Origin: Pseudomonas gingeri
Lineage (GTDB): Bacteria > Pseudomonadota > Gammaproteobacteria > Pseudomonadales > Pseudomonadaceae
Length of the DNA stretch: 64,000 nucleotides
Direction: 5' to 3'
NCBI RefSeq assembly: GCF_013386115.1
Contig: NZ_JACAOR010000008.1
Coordinates: forward strand, 62,001 to 126,000
Both the position numbers and the translations under genes were made by a program. Below the pieces are notes generated by a model. That model was given only the letters and a program-made list of their open reading frames with translations, had not been told where the DNA came from and did not search any database. This document shows, piece by piece, positions 62,368 to 64,000 of the stretch. Within the stretch, counting starts at the first letter, position 1; each line of letters starts with the position of its first letter.

Positions 62368-62834
62368 TGCAAAACCGCACCCTGGAAATCGGTGTCGGCC
62401 TTTTCTTGCTGGCTGGCATCCTGGCTTTGCTGTTGCTGGCATTGCGGGTCAGTGGACTGTCCCCGACGGCGAATACCGAAACCTATAAACTTTACGCCTA
62501 CTTCGACAATATCGCCGGTTTGACTGTCAGAGCTAAAGTGACCATGGCCGGCGTAACCATCGGCAAGGTCACGGCGATCGATCTGGACCGCGACAGTTTC
62601 ACCGGCCGGGTGACCATGCAAGTCGAAAAACGCGTGAACAACCTGCCGACTGACTCCACCGCGTCTATCCTCACCGCGGGCTTGCTCGGTGAGAAGTACA
62701 TCGGTATCAGCGTTGGCGGGGAAGACACCCTGCTCAAGGATGGTGGAACCATCCATGACACCCAGTCGTCGCTGGTACTGGAAGATCTGATCGGTAAATT
62801 CCTGCTCAATACCGTTAATAAAGACGCCAAATGA
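62367..62834 (+). CDS. mlaD: Phospholipid transporter substrate-binding protein MlaD
   Basis: This 155-aa protein has an N-terminal membrane helix (EIGVGLFLLAGILALLLLAL) and an MCE domain (YFDNIAGLTVRAKVTMAGVT, ASILTAGLLGEKYIGIS). It forms a hexameric pore handing lipids to MlaC. Followed after 11 bp by mlaC. Confidence 0.97.
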   Translation: MQNRTLEIGVGLFLLAGILALLLLALRVSGLSPTANTETYKLYAYFDNIAGLTVRAKVTMAGVTIGKVTAIDLDRDSFTGRVTMQVEKRVNNLPTDSTASILTAGLLGEKYIGISVGGEDTLLKDGGTIHDTQSSLVLEDLIGKFLLNTVNKDAK

Positions 62835-62845
62835 GGAGTTTTTCC

Positions 62846-63505
62846 ATGATCTCTACCTTGCGCCGTAGCCTTCTGGTGTTGCTCGCGGCGCTGCCGCTGA
62901 TGGGCAATGCCGTGGCGGCGCCTTCTGCCCACGACCTGGTGCAGGACACCACCAACCGCATGTTGGCCGACCTGTCGGCGAACAAGGAAAAGTACAAGCA
63001 GAACCCGTCGGACTTCTACAACTCGCTGAACAGCATCGTCGGTCCGGTGGTGGATGCCGAAGGTATTTCCAAGAGCATCATGACGGTCAAGTACTCGCGC
63101 AAGGCCACGCCCGAGCAGATGACCCGCTTCCAGGAAAACTTCAAGCGCGGGCTGTTCCAGTTCTACGGCAATGCCTTGCTCGAATACAACAACCAGGGCA
63201 TCACCGTCGATGCGCCGAAGGATGAGTCGGGCGACCGCACCAGCGTCGGCATGACCGTCAAGGGCAACAACGGCGCGGTCTACCCGGTGTCCTACACCCT
63301 TGAGAAGATCAACGGTGAGTGGAAGCTGCGCAACGTGATCATCAACGGCATCAACATCGGCAAGCTGTTCCGTGACCAGTTCGCCGATGCCATGCAGCGC
63401 AACGGCAACAACCTGGACAAGACCATCGACGGCTGGGCGGGTGAAGTGGAGAAGGCCAAGGCCGAATCCGAGAAGAACCCGCAGAAGGATAGCGGCGGTG
63501 AGTGA
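62846..63505 (+). CDS. mlaC: Periplasmic phospholipid carrier MlaC
   Basis: This 219-aa protein has a signal peptide (MISTLRRSLLVLLAALPLMG, likely cut after AVA) and the Ttg2D/MlaC fold with MTRFQENFKRGLFQFYGNAL and KLRNVIINGINIGKLFRDQF. It shuttles phospholipid between MlaA and MlaFEDB. ATG 62846 has GAGGAG upstream; 62831 is too early. Its end overlaps mlaB by 8 bp. Confidence 0.96.
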   Translation: MISTLRRSLLVLLAALPLMGNAVAAPSAHDLVQDTTNRMLADLSANKEKYKQNPSDFYNSLNSIVGPVVDAEGISKSIMTVKYSRKATPEQMTRFQENFKRGLFQFYGNALLEYNNQGITVDAPKDESGDRTSVGMTVKGNNGAVYPVSYTLEKINGEWKLRNVIINGINIGKLFRDQFADAMQRNGNNLDKTIDGWAGEVEKAKAESEKNPQKDSGGE

Positions 63506-63803
63506 AGCAAGCGTTCGCCTCGGCGAGCCGGGTGAATTGCACCTGGAGGGTGTGCTCGACTACAGCACCGGCCCGGCCTTGCGCAAGCAGGGCCAGGCGC
63601 TGATCAAGGCCAGCGAGGCGCTGGCCCTGGTGGTCGACTGTTCGGCCGTGAAGAAATCCAGCAGCGTCGGCCTGGCCCTGCTGCTGGCGTTCATGCGGGA
63701 CGCGGCGCAGGATGGCAAGTCGTTGAGCATCCGGGCGATGCCCCTGGACATGCGCGAAATCGCCGAAGTTTCCGAGTTGACGGAGCTGTTGGCCGTCCAT
63801 TGA
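63498..63803 (+). CDS. mlaB: STAS-domain protein MlaB
   Basis: This 101-aa STAS protein starts at GTG 63498 (SEASVRLGEPGELHLEGVLD), inside the end of mlaC, and contains VVDCSAVKKSSSVGLALLLA, the phosphorylatable loop region. It stabilises MlaF and activates the transporter. A terminator follows. Confidence 0.93.
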   Translation: MSEASVRLGEPGELHLEGVLDYSTGPALRKQGQALIKASEALALVVDCSAVKKSSSVGLALLLAFMRDAAQDGKSLSIRAMPLDMREIAEVSELTELLAVH

Positions 63804-63818
63804 TTGCCACAAACAGAC

Positions 63819-63872
63819 AAGCCCCCCGTCAGAGTCCTGCAATGCGGGGTTCGCAGGCGCGGGGCTTTTTTG
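63819..63872 (+). terminator. Rho-independent terminator after mlaB
   Basis: AAGCCCC (from 63819) pairs with GGGGCTT (63861-63867) at the base of a longer imperfect hairpin, followed by TTTTT. It separates mlaB from the BolA/IbaG-like gene. Confidence 0.75.
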
Positions 63873-63917
63873 TATGATGGCCGACCCGCGCGCGTTGGGC
63901 GCCGATCGAGGTTGAGC

Positions 63918-64000
63918 ATGCAGGCCACCGAAGTAAAGAGTTTCCTTGAAGAAAAACTGTCGGACTCTCTTCCACACATACAGGTTGAAGTTGAGGGCGA
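63918..64000 (+). CDS. ibaG: BolA/IbaG family protein (cut by right edge)
   Basis: Twenty-seven complete codons of a 5' partial gene, MQATEVKSFLEEKLSDSLPH followed by IQVEVEG, match the N-terminus of the BolA-like IbaG protein, which partners monothiol glutaredoxin in Fe-S cluster handling. Position after mlaB is the normal one. The rest is outside the window. Confidence 0.9.
   Translation, partial: MQATEVKSFLEEKLSDSLPHIQVEVEG

Overview
The window is a piece of a Pseudomonas chromosome, most likely from the P. fluorescens group. The evidence is high G+C coding sequence, very few TTA/CTA/TCA codons, REP/REPIN palindromes, a Fur-controlled fagA-fumC-orfX-sodA block, and a gene order (gatCAB / mreBCD-maf-rng-yhdP-nitrilase-tldD / yjgA / pmbA / fagA-fumC-sodA / ptsO-rapZ-ptsN-hpf-rpoN-lptBAC-kdsCD / mlaFEDCB-ibaG) that, from memory, follows the P. 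aeruginosa PA4484-PA4451 stretch. No rRNA, tRNA, CRISPR array, insertion sequence or phage gene was seen.

Region 1 (1-15.6 kb) is an accessory toxin island. A giant minus-strand gene runs off the left edge (at least 1721 codons). It has a TcdA/TcdB-type pore-forming segment and, nearer its N-terminus, an OTU-protease-like motif whose expected cysteine is serine. A small YkgJ-type cysteine-cluster gene lies upstream of it. Two plus-strand giant paralogues (1619 and 1624 aa) of the Pseudomonas dermonecrotic-toxin-like (DUF6543) type follow in tandem. The two share their N-terminal ~955 and C-terminal ~250 residues but have unrelated-looking middles.

Region 2 (15.6-24.9 kb) is a light / singlet-oxygen / membrane-lipid stress cluster on the minus strand. 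It reads DUF523-DUF1722 protein, MerR-type LitR-like regulator, photolyase, NTF2-like protein, SDR, FAD oxidoreductase, DUF1365 protein and cyclopropane-fatty-acid synthase, almost all overlapping or within a few bases. A renalase-like flavoprotein and a small Trp-rich protein sit upstream. The promoter region carries two spaced pairs of TTGTACAA palindromes (TGTACA-N12-TGTACA), and a degenerate copy of the same pair lies in front of the renalase-like gene. These are strong candidate operators for the MerR regulator.

Region 3 (25-36.7 kb) holds housekeeping genes: TIGR01777 epimerase, ferrochelatase, uracil permease and UPRT, hypoxanthine phosphoribosyltransferase, a cupin, an AEC transporter, a CMD-family protein, a CaCA exchanger-like protein, a short RlpA lipoprotein, and gatB/gatA/gatC. 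Two REPINs lie between genes here.

Region 4 (36.9-53.4 kb) holds mreBCD (mreC probably starting at AUU), maf, rng, yhdP, a nitrilase-family amidase, tldD, yjgA, pmbA, then the iron-responsive fagA-fumC-orfX-sodA operon with a Fur box and a small membrane ORF.

Region 5 (53.4-64 kb) is the envelope and nitrogen-PTS block: ptsO-rapZ-ptsN-hpf-rpoN and lptB-lptA-lptC-kdsC-kdsD on the minus strand, then divergent mlaFEDCB and the start of a BolA/IbaG gene cut by the right edge. LPS transport, Kdo synthesis and phospholipid retrograde transport therefore sit back to back.
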